This document shows positions 48,839 to 60,060 of a stretch of DNA of 64,000 bases, piece after piece. Within the stretch, counting starts at the first letter, position 1. Every line of letters begins with the position of its first letter. A program made the translations under genes and the position numbers. Origin of the DNA: Gymnothorax reevesii (Eukaryota; Chordata; Actinopteri; Anguilliformes; Muraenidae); the NCBI GenBank assembly GCA_029721435.1, contig CM056581.1:73518712-73582711 (forward strand), in the 5' to 3' direction. Below the pieces are notes generated by a model. That model saw nothing but the letters and a program-made list of their open reading frames with translations. It was not told the origin of the DNA and did not search any database.

Positions 48839-49860
48839 ATGGATGATTTCTTGCCCATAGGTATGATTTCTTGGCATCACCAACCGTCGGGGTTTTGAAG
48901 TCTTTTAAAAAGACAGAACTGCTAGAAATTAACAAACATTTAGAGCTGACAGAGGTGAAACCAGCCATGCGAAAAGCAAGACTGGCTCGAGAGATAGTTG
49001 AATATTACATTGATGAAAATGTGTTTGCACCCGGAGATCTAGAACAGTTTCCAGTGGAAAATCCAAATATAGAAATGGAACTTAAATTAAAAATGCTAGA
49101 ATTTGAAAGGGAAGAAAAAGAAAAACAAAGGCAGTTTGAGTTAGAAAAATTAGCTAGAAAAGAGAAAATAGAAAGGGAGGAAAAAGAAAAACAAAGAGAA
49201 TTTGAGTTAGAAAAATTTGCAAGACAGAGAGATTTTGAATTAGAGAAATTCGATAGAGAAGAAAGACTCCAAATGGAGCAACTAAAAATAAAGATTGCAA
49301 CTGAAAATAAATTTTGTGCTTGCCAGGAGGTAAAACTGGTGCCTCCATTTTCGGAAAATGATGTTGACAACTATTTCCAGTGTTTTGAAAAGGTAGCAAA
49401 GAGTTGCCAGTGGCCAAAGGAACACTGGCCTCTGATGTTGCAAACTGTCCTCAAGGGTAAAGCTCAAAAAGCCTATTCGGCTTTGTCTGCAGATGATTCC
49501 TCTGATTATGAGGTTGTCAAAAAGGTTATTTTGAGAGCTTATGAGTTGGTTCCAGAGGCTTACCGACAGAAATTCAGAGGTCTGAAGAAATCTGAAAATC
49601 AGATTTATGTGGAATTTGCTAATGAGAAGAAGGTTTGCTTTGAGCGCTGGTGTACTTCTATGGAGGTCAAGGATGATTTCAACTCACTAAAAGAGATGGT
49701 GTTCGTTGAAGAATTCAAGAACTGTGTTAAAGATGATGTTAAGACCTACCTTAATGAGAAGCAAGCACTGAATTTGCAATCAGCTGCCAAATTTGCAGAT
49801 GAATATGTTCTCACACATAAGTCCAAATTTCAGTCTAGCAGTAATAATAGATGGTCCTAA
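48839..49860 (+). pseudogene. gag: gag of Gmr1-like copy 2
   Basis: The gag ATG at 48839 is followed by an interrupted duplication ('gatttcttgcccataggtat', about 20 bp), which puts it out of frame with the rest. The in-frame part visible from 48871 has no ATG at its start. The order is as in copy 1: helical N-terminus, a shorter Glu/Lys/Arg coiled coil, and a capsid domain with a SCAN-like C-terminal part. Unlike copy 1, it keeps the segment around 49800-49857 that follows the capsid. It ends at TAA 49858-49860, after which the zinc-knuckle/protease region continues in the same frame. Confidence 0.88.
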
Positions 49861-52800
49861 TTTCAGAAAAAGGGTTATGGTGATACCCAAGATTCCTCAC
49901 CCAAAGACAAATCTGGTGATGGTGCTCAGAAATCCAGTAACAGGTCTGATCAAAGTGTGAAAGCTGACAGTGACAAAAGTGGTCTAGTTTGCAGTTATTG
50001 CAAGAAATCTGGTCATGTTACAACTAACTGTTGGTTCCTTAAAGCTAAGAAAGAAAAAGAAAAGGATACCAAACCAAATGCCTTTGTGAAAACAAGGTTA
50101 GAAACCCCTGCAGTAGATAACCGATCTGCTAAATTGCCTGCTTCTTGTGGGGCTGAAAAGCCTGATACAGCTGACTTCGTGAGGGAGGAATTTCTTCCAT
50201 TTGTGTCAGAGGGATTTGTGGCTCTGAATGAGCATACTACTCCTGTCCCCATATATATCCTAAGGGATACAGGAGCTTCTCAGTCACTTTTGTTGATGGA
50301 CTCTTTGGAGTTACGTGATGAGACCGCTTCAGGGGATTTCATACTTGTACAAGGTATTGAAGGAAGGACTGTATCTGTACCCCTGCGCTCTATATTCTTG
50401 AAGTCAGATTTAGTTACAGGACAGGTAAAGGTGGGACTTAAGTCAAGTCTACCTATAAAGGGTGTTTCTCTGTTGCTAGGCAATGACCTGGCTGGGGGCA
50501 AAGTAGTTCCCCCTGTACATCTTACTTCACAGCCGAGCACTGAAGATGGGGATGAGGACCCATCTCTGTATCCTTCTTGCGCAGTGACTCGTGCTATGGC
50601 CAAGAAGGCTCAAGAAGAAGATGTTGTGGTGCCGTCCAGCACATTGAATAGTCAGGACTCAGGTGGTTCGCCTCGTGACTCTGATTAGCCTACTATGGTT
50701 TCTCCGTTTGAGGACTTATCAGATACTTTTATCAGTTTTCTATTCAGCCAGCCGGAAGGGTCTGGTGATTCTGATGTGTCTGGAGACTTGTCTCTGTCCA
50801 GAAAGCGGTTGATTGAGGAGCAAACTAATGATCCTGAAATTTGTGTACTAAAGAGGAGAGCCCTTCCTGAAAAAGAAGTAGACGCAGTTCCAGTTGGGTA
50901 TTATCTCAAGGATGGTGTGTTGATGCGGAAGTGGCGCCCTCCTACTATCCCTGCTAATGCAGATTGGGCAGTGGTCAGGCAAATTGTTGTTCCGAAGGTC
51001 TACAGGAATGAGATCTTAACAATGGCTCATAGTTTACCTTTAGGAGGTCATCTTGGTGTTAACAAGACTGTTGATAAGATCATGAAACACTTCTTTTGGC
51101 CTGGGCTTCGGAAAGACGTTTGCAACTTTTGCAAAACCTGTCACACTTGTCAAGTAGTTGGAAAACACCAGTTAGACCCACCTGTAGCACCATTACAGCC
51201 TATCCCAGCATTTGGGGAGCCGTTCTCTAAGGTCATTGTTGACTGTGTTGGTCCATTACCCAAGACTAGATCTGGAAATCAGTACTTGTTGACAATAATG
51301 TGTGCATCTACCAGATTCCCTGAAGCCATACCTCTATGTAACTGCAAGGCAACTGCAATCTCAAAGGCTTTGATAAAGTTCTTCACGTTGTTTGGCCTTC
51401 CCAGGGAAATTCAGTCAGACTAAGGTAGCAATTTCACTTCAGGATTGTTTCAGCAGGTTGTGTATGAACTAGGTGCAAAACAGATTCTTTCTAGTGCCTA
51501 TCATCCAGAAAGTCAGAGTGCCTTAGAGCGGTTTCATTCCACTCTCAAGACAATGATGAGGACTTATTGTTATGACCATGAGAAGGACTGGGATGAAGGT
51601 GTTCATTTGCTGTTGTTTGCAGCTAGAGAAGCAGTGCAGGAGTCTACTGGATTCAGTCCATTTGAGCTAGTGTTTGGGCATGAAGTGAGACGACCTTTGC
51701 TATTATTGAGTGAACAATGGCAAGAGAAAGAGCCGCACATCAGTCTGTTAGACTATGTTAGCAAGTTCAAGGAAAGATTGCGTGCAGCTTGTGACCTAGC
51801 CAAAGAGAACTTGAAATCAAGTCAGGGAAAAATGAAAACTTGGTATGATCATAAGGCTAGAAGCCGTGTGTTTAAACCAGGAGACAAGGTCCTTGTGTTG
51901 TTTCCCTTGCAGTCCAATCCATTGCAGGCTAGATTTCATGGTCCTTATGAAATTCTGACAAAACTCAATGATCTCAATTACATTGTGAAGACTCCAGATA
52001 GGAGAAAACCTAAACAATTGTGTCATATTAACATGCTCAAGCCTTATCATGACAGAAATGCTAGGGTTGCAGCTGTCATTTCAGATTCTCCAATGGTCGA
52101 AACGTGTGAAGATGAGGGGGAGTTTCAAGATGATGAACCTAGAATTAAAGCTGAAGTTCTTTCATGTAAATTGTCGAATTCTGAAGTGTTGCAAAATCTT
52201 GATGTAAAACTCCAGCACTTAGAACCCTCACAGAGAGATCAGTTTGAGAGGTTGATCAAGAAATATGAGGATCTGTTTCCTGATGTTCCAAAAAGAGTTT
52301 CTATAGCCTCTCATGATGTCGATGTTGGTGATGCCAAACCAATAAAACAGCATCCATACCGGATGAATCCTGAAAAGAGAAAGATTGCTGAGAAAGAGGT
52401 TGAGTACATGTTAAAACATGATATTATCAGACCCTCCAACTCAGATTGGAGTTCACCCTGTGTGCTAGTTCCAAAACCTGATGGAAGAACTAGATTCTGT
52501 ACAGATTATCGCAAAGTCAATGCTGTAACTAGAACTGATGTGTTTCCAATACCTAGGATTGATGATTGTATTGATAGAGTAGGGCAAGCAAAGTTTCTGA
52601 CCAAGATTGATTTATTGAAGGGTTATTGGTGTGTGCCTTTAACTGAGAGGGCCAAGAGCATCTCTGCATTTGTCACACCATCTGGATTGTACCAGTATGA
52701 ATTCCTACCCTTTGGCATGAAAAATGCCCCAGCCACGTTCCAAAGGATGATACAGTCTACAATCGCCGGATTGCCACACACCGGTGCGTACATCGATGAC

Positions 52801-53595
52801 CTGATCACATGGAGTGACTCCTGGGAAGAACATCTAAAAGATGTAGAGACATTGTTCCAGCGCCTGACCCAGGCTAACCTGACTGTTAACCTGAGCAAGA
52901 GTGACTTTGGTTGTGCTACTGTCACCTACCTTGGCTACGTCATAGGCCAGGGTAAGGTGGCACCCATAAATGCTAAAGTCCAAGCCATCATGGACTTTCC
53001 AGTTCCTGACAACAAAAAAGCTTTGCGCCGCTTCCTTGGAATGATCGGGTACGACCGCAAGTTCTGCAAGAACTTTGCTGAGATTGCTCTCAGTCTAACT
53101 AACCAACTGAAGAAAGGCGTAAAGTTCACCTGGGATGATGCATGCCAGAGAGCCTTCGATCGCCTGAAGTCTCTGCTGTGTCACTTCCCCGTGCTCAAAT
53201 CTCCTGACTTCAACAAACCGTTCTCCATCGCGGTCGATGCTAGCGACCAAGCTTGTGGATCTGTGCTCCTACAGAGAAGTGACTCTGATGACATTGAGCA
53301 TCCCGTGGCATACTTCTCCAGGAAGTTCAATCGCCACCAAAGGAACTATTCCACAATAGAGAAGGAACTGTTGGCTCTGGTTCTATCTTTACAACACTTT
53401 GATGTTTATGTTTGTACAGGGCAAAAGCCAATGATTGTGTACACAGACCACAATCCGTTAATGTTTTTGAGTAAGATGAAAAACAAGAATCGGAGATTGT
53501 TGAATTGGAGTTTGATTTTACAGGAGTTTGACTTGGAAATTAAGCATGTAAAGGGTACAGACAATGTAATTGCTGATTGCTTATCCCGTGTTTGA
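49861..53595 (+). pseudogene. pol: pol of Gmr1-like copy 2: zinc knuckle, protease, integrase, RT, RNase H
   Basis: A single reading frame continuous with gag. It encodes a CCHC knuckle (about 49987-50030), protease with DTG near 50270 and LLLGND near 50480, then integrase with an HHCC finger (about 51030-51145) and D,D-35-E, a GPY-containing module near 51940, RT with YIDD near 52791-52802, and RNase H to a TGA at 53593-53595. In-frame stops at 50686-50688 (TAG where copy 1 has TGG) and 51421-51423 (TAA where copy 1 has CAA, directly after the second catalytic Asp of integrase) disable it. Domain order (integrase before RT) and catalytic residues otherwise match copy 1. 53596-53734 is untranslated, ending in the ggaatggagg polypurine-type tract. 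Confidence 0.92.
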
Positions 53596-53734
53596 ATATG
53601 TTTATATATATCACGTGTTTATTTGAATATTGTATGATATGTGTATATGTAGACAAGTGTTCACTTAACCATTTTGTATTGAAAAGAAAAATTTTGCCTT
53701 TATGAGTCAAAATTTTTCTCTTTTGGAATGGAGG

Positions 53735-54604
53735 TGTAATGTGAATATAGGCCACTGGATGGCAGTATTTACCTTTTTTTTTTTCAGCTCAGACTGGAGC
53801 TATGTTTAGACATGTCCTGGACATGTCTGGGGCAAGTCCCCATCCATCCATTTTCTATACCCGCTTATTCCTCACTAGGGTCGCGGGGCGAGCTGGAGCC
53901 TATCCCAGCTGACTACGGGCAGAGGCAGGGACCCACCCTGAACAGCTTGCCAATCCATCGCAGGGCGCACACACCATTCACACACCATTCGCTCTCACAC
54001 TCATACCTATGGGCAATTTGGTGTCTCCAATTAGCCTGATATGCATGTCTTTGGACTGTGGGAGGAAACCGGAGTACCCGGCGAAAACCCACGCAACACG
54101 GGGAGAACATGCAAACTCCACACAGAAAGGCCCCAGGCCGGATTCGAACCCACGACCTTCTTGCTGTGAGGCAGCAATGCTAATCACTGCGCCACCGTGC
54201 TGCCCCCGGGGCAAGTCCCCGAAAATTTTAAAAAAAAGAGGTCTAAATGTGGGTGGAGTCTGCAAAAGAGTATATAAGGAAAAGAATTGAGACAGTAAAG
54301 GAGTAGGAGAAATTGCAAGAAGAAGGATACGTGTGACCAGACCTGTTATTTCTGTTCAAGACCTGTGACTTTTCTTTTGTGGATTTTTCTCACCCAGCAC
54401 ATCACCAGGAAACCCACCAAAGGGACTGTAAATATTTCTGTTTTTTTTTTTTTTATTCAATCTTGGTCATTAGTTGTTAGTTAGTTGTTATTGTCTTTGT
54501 CTGTTGATTAAATGTGTTCAAGTTTTTAAAACAGTTTCTGTCATCCCTTGCTGTTGCTGTTGCTGTTTGTGTTGTAAATGTAATAACAAATTGGGGCCAT
54601 AACA
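53735..54604 (+). repeat. 3' LTR of Gmr1-like copy 2, split by a SINE
   Basis: The LTR halves 53735-53841 and 54221-54604 flank a 366-bp SINE plus one copy of its duplicated target. The TATA-like 'tatataagg' (54271-54279) is intact here, unlike in the 5' LTR. The LTR ends at ATAACA, followed by the CAAG duplication. Confidence 0.9.
53842..54207 (-). mobile_element. tRNA-derived SINE
   Basis: On the minus strand the element begins with a tRNA-like head. An RNA polymerase III box A (TGGCGCAGTGA, 54185-54195 on the complement) and box B (GGTTCGAATCC, 54140-54150) are about 35 bp apart. It ends in a (GGAT)n-type tail at 53842-53850. A 13-bp target duplication GGGGCAAGTCCCC flanks it (53829-53841 and 54208-54220). 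The body is of a type common in teleosts. Its box elements suggest it could have been transcribed; it codes for nothing. Confidence 0.88.
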
Positions 54605-55548
54605 CAAGAAATTTAGGGATTTCATCATCTACGGTCCAGAATATTGTCAAAAGGTTCAAAGAATCTGGAGAAATCACTGCACGTAAGCGACAAGACCGAA
54701 AACCAACACTGAATGCCCGTGACCTTCGATCCCTCAGGTGGTACTGCATCAAAAACCGACATTAGTGTGTAAAGGACATCACCACATGGGCTCAGGAACA
54801 CTTCAGAAAACCACTGTCAGTAACCAAGTTCGTTTTACATCTGCAAGTGCAAGTTAAAACTCTACAATGCAAAGCGAAAGCCATTTATCAACAGCACCCA
54901 GAAACGCCGCCGGCTTCGCTGGGCCCAAGTTCATCTAAGATGGACTGATGCAAAGTGGAAAAGTGTTCTGTGGTCTGACGAGTCCACATTTCAAATTGTT
55001 TTTGGAAACTGTGGACGTCGTGTCCTCCGGACCAAAGAGGAAAAGAACCATCCGGACTGTTATAGGCGCAAAGTTCAAAAGCCAGCATCTGTGATGGTAT
55101 GGGGGTGTATTAGTGCCCAAGGCATGGGCAACTTACACATGTGAAGGCACCACTAATGCTGAAATGTACATACAGGTTTTGGAGCAACATATGTTGCCAT
55201 CCAAGCAACGTCATGGACGCCCCTGCTTATTTCAGCAAGACAATGCCAAGCCACATTCTGCACGTGTTACAACAGCATGGCTCCGTAGTAAGAGTGCGGG
55301 TACTAGACTGGCCTGCCTGTAGTCCAGACCTGTCTCCCATTGAAAATGTATGGCGCATTATGAAGGGTAAAATATGACAACGGAGACCCCGGACTGTTGA
55401 ACAACTTAAGCTGTACATCAAGAATGGGGAAAGAGTTCCACCTGAAAAGCTTCAAAAATTGGTCTCCTCAGTTCCCAAACGTTTACTGAGTGTCGTTAAA
55501 AGGAAAGGCCCCTGTGCCAACTTTTTTGCAATGTGTTGCTGCCTTTAA
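54605..55548 (+). pseudogene. Tc1-like transposase, main piece
   Basis: This continues the transposase after the LTR insertion. The rest of the helix-turn-helix is open to a stop at 54762-54764. Further on, in shifting frames, are the DDE-domain landmarks 'WSDESTF' (about 54972-54992), 'FQQDNAKPHSARV' (about 55230-55268) and 'DWPACSPDLSPIENVW' (about 55306-55353). These carry the three catalytic acids of the DDE/DDD superfamily. Several small indels separate them, so no functional protein is possible. Confidence 0.87.
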
Positions 55549-55719
55549 ATTCTAAGTTAATTATTTGCAAAAAAAAAAAAGTTTCTCAGTTTGAACATTC
55601 CACAACTTTTCTTTGCAGTGTATTCAATTGAATAGAAGTTGAAAAGGATTTGCAAATCATTGTATTCTGTTTTTATCTACGATTTCCATAACGTGCCAAC
55701 TTCACTGGTTTTGGATTTG
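55513..55719 (+). repeat. Right terminal inverted repeat of the Tc1-like element
   Basis: It pairs with 47791-48001, contains a run of A at about 55569-55580, and ends 'ccaaaacc'-type (inverted) at the TA target. Confidence 0.82.
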
Positions 55720-56329
55720 TAAGATGTCACTTAGAAGACAGGATGTTTTGCTTCAAAATGCCAATGTGCTTCACCATCAATGGTACTGACACAGATGTTG
55801 AGGTTACCTATGCCCAGTCACCAATTTACAAGGTTTACTGGTCTGAAAATAGCACCTGTGTTTCTTGTGTGCATCAGTCAATTTCAGATGAGCTCAAGTC
55901 CATAAAAGCCCATAATTGACTGCTGAATTTTTGGACATTTTTGACAAATGGCTTCCTTGATGCAAATGGTTCACTTCCATTTGTGGATGCAACAATAAAT
56001 TATGTTCATTGGAAAAGGTTCTGAATTAGTCCCAACCCATATAATTTTATCACAAAAGCATGCCAGTTTTCACTGCATGCCATCTGAAGGATTGAAGATC
56101 CCACGCAATGTTCTCCAGATTCCCGTGATCATACTACACATTTGAGGGTTTTGCTCAAAAATTCACATACTTCAGACCTTTTGAAGACTCCACCATTCAT
56201 TGCTTGTAAACAAGTGGATCTTTTGTGGATGCTTGTTTTTATACATAAGCATGATAGCATCACATGTTCAACATCTGTTGACATTCAAACACATTTAGTG
56301 CCTTAAATTGCTCCAGAGCCACCTTTTTT
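55720..56329 (-). mobile_element. Decayed Tc1/mariner-like element, second fragment
   Basis: This joins the 47399-47790 fragment when the younger Tc1-like element is removed. On the minus strand, wording such as 'accattgatggtgaagcac' corresponds to the middle of Tc1-like transposase genes. The remainder, down to 'ctccagagccacctttttt', is the decayed N-terminal and untranslated part. No open frame of note. A further piece lies at 56534-56558. Confidence 0.58.
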
Positions 56330-56358
56330 ACCTGGCCCCCTTCTAGGGGGAGCCAGGT
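56330..56358. repeat. 29-bp palindrome beside the GT tract
   Basis: Arms ACCTGGC and GCCAGGT enclose CCCC/GGGG with a short TTCTA loop. It lies just before a long GT microsatellite, and a related 'ggccaggt' follows the tract at about 56511. Confidence 0.8.
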
Positions 56359-56360
56359 TA

Positions 56361-56496
<136 letters not shown>

Positions 56497-56533
56497 CAGC
56501 CCGTGGCCAGGTCTGCCATCTCTGATTGCCTTG

Positions 56534-56558
56534 TTTTGAAATGCATTGCAGGCATCAA
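56534..56558 (-). mobile_element. Terminal scrap of the decayed Tc1-like element
   Basis: 'gaaatgcattgcaggcatca' is the inverted counterpart of 'tgcctgcaacacattcc' at about 47400-47416. It suggests that the palindrome/GT segment (56330-56533) was inserted within the old element's end. Confidence 0.5.
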
Positions 56559-56619
56559 CATTCAATATGCTTTACATATTAAAAACAACCAACAACGAGG
56601 CCCGTCCTGTAATGGTGCA

Positions 56620-57720
56620 ATCAGGAACCAGTCACGAGAACCAGGAAATGCAGTAGAGCTTGTTTTATTAAAGGGGGAGGACCCCCGCAGGGCAGAAGGC
56701 AGAAGTACAGAGTCCACAATCCAAAAGTAAAAATCCAGTTGGGCAAAAATAGTATCAAATACCAAGGCAGCAATCACAGTAATCGTAGTCGGACAGAAAT
56801 GGGTATGGTACACAGGAACAGTTCTATCAGAGAAGCAAGCCAGAATCCACAGAACGTAATCCGAATCGTTACCAGGGCAGCAAACAGATCTCGTAGTCGG
56901 GCAGAAAAATGGTCAAAACGCACAGATGCAACAGTAATCCAAAATCAAAGGCAAAAATCAAAAGTCAGGCAATCCAGTCAGAAAGATAAACACTGAGAAA
57001 TCAAGGCGAGAAACGTGGCACGAGAAAACTGGGGAGAACGATCTGACAAGAGAGTGAACCAAACAGACATCTTATATACACATCCGGGGTAAACACATGA
57101 CCAGGGAGAACAGGTGCAATCAATGGTAACAATGATCAGGGAGAGACACATGAGGAATAAACTAATTACATGAATTTGGCTGTAGCAGGGATCACAAGAC
57201 AAACCTAAGTACAAAACAGCTCCGGTTAAGGAGTACTAAAGTGCCAAGATAAAGGAAAGAACAAAGTATAAGTGGAAATCCACAGAAACTTGCAGCAGAG
57301 ATAATTTGGGATAGGCAAGGAGGCGGAGATTAGAATTGAGCGACTGCTGAGAGATCGCTAGTCAATTACTATGTGCAGCTATACAATCCCGAGTGCATGT
57401 GAGAAAGTTAGTAAAAATATACAAGATTAGTGTGGTTAGTAATTAGCAAAAACAATAAACTGTTAGTATGTGTTTGTAAAACAGTAAAAGAGAGGGGAAG
57501 GAAGAACACGAGATAAAAGATTGAAACCCAGAAACCAATAAATCACCCGAATGAGTGGCACGCAAGACAAAGGGACCGTGATCAAAGATACACACATGAC
57601 AAGACAGGGGAGACAAAGTGCAAAGCATGGAAATGAAAACAAGGCATTGAAAACTAAATGATCTGAACATGAAAAATAACAATAAATCTAAATTACCAAA
57701 ACACAATCCTAAGAATAGTC
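56620..57720. repeat. Non-coding repeat of about 1.1 kb, copy A
   Basis: This starts near 'gagaaccaggaaatgcagt' and shares many ordered blocks with 57745-60060: 'gggcaatccagtcagaaag'-like text, 'cgatctgacaag', 'ctccggttaaggagtacta', 'gtgcagctatacaatcccga', 'caataaactgttagta', 'cacccgaatgagtggcac'. No coding frame, inverted ends or tRNA-like head was recognised. The family is unknown to me. Confidence 0.75.
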
Positions 57721-58163
57721 ATGTGAGGTTTTACGAAATGAGCCAAGAGCGAGAACCAGATAAATGCAAAATGGAGGCTTTATTTCTGAAGGGGGAAACC
57801 CCCCAACAGAGCTGGCAACAGTACAATGTCCACAATCCAAAAACAGTATCCAATGGGCGTAATCCAGAACTGTAACCAGGGCAACAAAACTCAAGGTCAG
57901 GCAAAAATGGTTCGGTACACAGGCGTGGGTTTGGTGGAGAGACAAACTCATAAGCCGTAAACAGTCCGAATCCAAATACCAGGGCAGCAAAAGACAATAG
58001 ACGTGGTCGGGCAAAAATAGGTCAAAACTCACAAGGCAATCAGATCCAAAAGGGCAAACCAAAAACAAGTGTCGGGCAATCCAGTCAGAAAGAAAATATC
58101 ACGATGAGCAAGGCGAGGAACGTAGCACAAGACAAAGGAGTAAAGACGATCTGACAAGGAACT

Positions 58164-59440
58164 TCTTTTGGTTTTTTGGCGGTTGGCACCTTAGTATAAT
58201 AGGTGCATTACCGCCACCTGCTAGACTGGGGTATGGGTACAAAAGCTAATACTACTACTGGAGAAAAAAAAAAAAAAAAAAAAGAGATTTACCTAAATCC
58301 TGTGAAATAAGTTCTCTGTTCTTTCCAACTAACCAAATTTATTCAGAGGATATCTGACTCCCACTCCCTCCAAACCCTTTCTCTAACATGTCCTTAATTT
58401 CTTCTCCTTTCACGTCAATTATCCCAAGAAACTCCTTGGCTGCGTGTACCACCATTTTAATTCTTTCCGTTTTTGACTCTCGCACAATTTATCACCATTG
58501 CAACAAATGCCAGAAACCTTCTTTTATCTACACTGATACGATCAATATCTCGACTTTGTTCTTGTGGCTCTGCGACTCCCTTTTCTTCCCTCACTTTTTT
58601 AACCGCCTCAGCATACGAAATTCTGTTATGTACACGTGTCCTCTCAATTTTCCCTTCAGTTTTCCTCCGCTCGCACTGCTTAGCACCCGCTTCGTGATTA
58701 CCCTGGCAAAGACATACAGCTCTTTCTTTCGGCAGTTCACAATCTTCTTCATTACATCCGTCTTTCCCGCATCGTCTACAACGAAACACCCTTTTCCTAC
58801 AAACCGCAGCCACATGCCCATAGTCTTGGCACCAAAAGCACCTTAATGGATTTCGTTCATATATCCTCACTCTATAGCTGACATAATCCATCATTACCCT
58901 TTCTGGTAGCTCTTTTTCAAATTCTAATAAAATTGACAAGCTATCCGTTTCTTCCGTCACGGTGGCTTTTTAATCTCCTAGCGCCGCAAACACCTTCAAT
59001 ATTCAAAAATGCTTCAGCTTTCACCGAATGAACTCCACTAATTACTCCCTTCACTGTAGGCTGATTCCGCATACTAAAACACGATACTTCGGATAAATCA
59101 AATTCTACAATTTTCAATGCCTTATCCCTTTGTCGCTTAGATTTACATTCAATAATTATCAGTCCACTCCTACAAACCCTCACTGACTTTACATCTCCCA
59201 CTTTTTTAATAAATTGTCCTAAGAAATGCCTATCACTAAATACATGATTTGTTTTATAACTGGATCTAACTAATTTCATGCCAACTAAATAAACCTCTTC
59301 CTCTCCTTTTTCTGATTCTTTTTTTCTTTTTCCCTCCTTCCTCTACTTCCCACTCCATTTTTCAGGCCCTCCAAGCCCTCTCAGTAACTCAATAGCTATC
59401 CCCAGGTGTTTGTCTCTCTGCGTTCGGGAATTTTTTCAAC
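58164..59440 (-). mobile_element. ORF1-only LINE ('half-LINE'), I/Nimb-like
   Basis: An insertion of 1277 bp flanked by the 13-bp duplication CTGACAAGGAACT (58151-58163 and 59441-59453). On the minus strand it has a 5' leader of about 160 bp, a decayed ORF1, a short 3' region with a run of T (complement of the A run at 58264-58283), and a terminal 'ggcggtaatgcacc...gccaaccgcc' segment of the kind seen at ends of some fish LINEs. ORF2 is entirely absent. It may be an internally deleted copy or a non-autonomous family analogous to mammalian HAL1. Confidence 0.78.
58339..59279 (-). pseudogene. LINE ORF1 (gag-like), frameshifted
   Basis: Homologous to the intact ORF1 at 61528-62763. The first open part (59279-58941) covers the RNA-binding-like middle region. 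The second (58960-58457) carries zinc knuckles, including 'CFWCQDYGHVAAVC', followed by the conserved 'SYAEAVKKV' segment. Two frame changes, near 58950 and 58460, separate the parts, and the C-terminal end stops at 58339-58341. Transposition by its own protein is not possible. Confidence 0.8.
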
Positions 59441-60060
59441 CTGACAAGGAACTAAAAGTGTAGACACCTTATATACATATCCGGGTTAAGCACATGACTA
59501 GGGTAAACAGGTGTAGTCAATGACATGGGAGTGACACATGAGGAAAACTAATTACATGAATCTGGCGAATGCCGAAACGCAGACAGGGATAACGAGACAT
59601 TCCTATGAACGAATAAACGGCTCCGGTTAAGGAGTACTAAAGTGTACAGTCTAAAGAAAAGGGAAAGCAAGAGATATAAAAGGAAAACCGCAGTGGAGAT
59701 AATTAGTGATAGACAAGGAGGGCGGAGATACAGATTGGGCGAATGCTGAGAGATCGTTAGTCTATTAGTATGTGCAGCTATACAATCCCGAGTGCAAGTT
59801 AGTCAGTTAGTATAAATGTACAATGTTAATCGGGGTTAGTAATTATCGAAAACAATAAACTGTTAGTAGGGTTAGTAGATAGCATAAAGAGAGAGGAAGG
59901 AAGAAAATGAGAAATGAAGAAAGATTGAAATCCCAGAAACCAGGAAATCACCCGAATGAGTGGCACGTCAGACAAGGGACCGTGGGCAAAGACCTACACA
60001 AGACAAGACAGGGTAAACGAAGTGCAGGACTAGAAATCACAACAAGACTATGAAAGAATG

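Larger units (their letters stand above)
48243..54604 (+). mobile_element. Gmr1-like Ty3/gypsy LTR retrotransposon, copy 2 (defective)
   Basis: This plus-strand copy of the same family as 1533-7509 is inserted into the helix-turn-helix codons of the Tc1-like transposase with a CAAG duplication (48239-48242 and 54605-54608). Apart from a SINE in the 3' LTR, the two LTRs differ at only a few substitutions plus indels, so it looks younger than copy 1. Gag, protease, integrase, RT and RNase H lie in one reading frame, broken by three stops and a short duplication at the gag start. Confidence 0.93.
47791..55719 (+). mobile_element. Tc1-like DNA transposon, interrupted
   Basis: Inverted ends of about 210 bp start CAAA(A)CCCAAAACCAGTG and are flanked by the TA target duplication typical of the superfamily (47789-47790 and 55720-55721). 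Without the inserted retrotransposon and its duplicated CAAG, the element is about 1.56 kb, the usual Tc1 size. Its transposase gene is split by the retrotransposon and carries several frameshifts and stops, so the element is dead. Confidence 0.88.
57745..60060. repeat. Non-coding repeat of about 1.1 kb, copy B (split by a LINE)
   Basis: A direct second copy of the preceding repeat, in the same orientation, in two parts (57745-58163 and 59441-60060) around a LINE insertion. Removing the insertion and one 13-bp duplication restores the order seen in copy A. Confidence 0.75.

Noticed and set aside
54140..54207. A functional tRNA gene
   Set aside because: The pol III boxes and tRNA-like head are followed by a SINE body and flanked by a target duplication; it lies inside an LTR.
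54009..54290. Open frames over the SINE
   Set aside because: Non-coding tRNA-derived sequence; the frames only reflect lack of stops.
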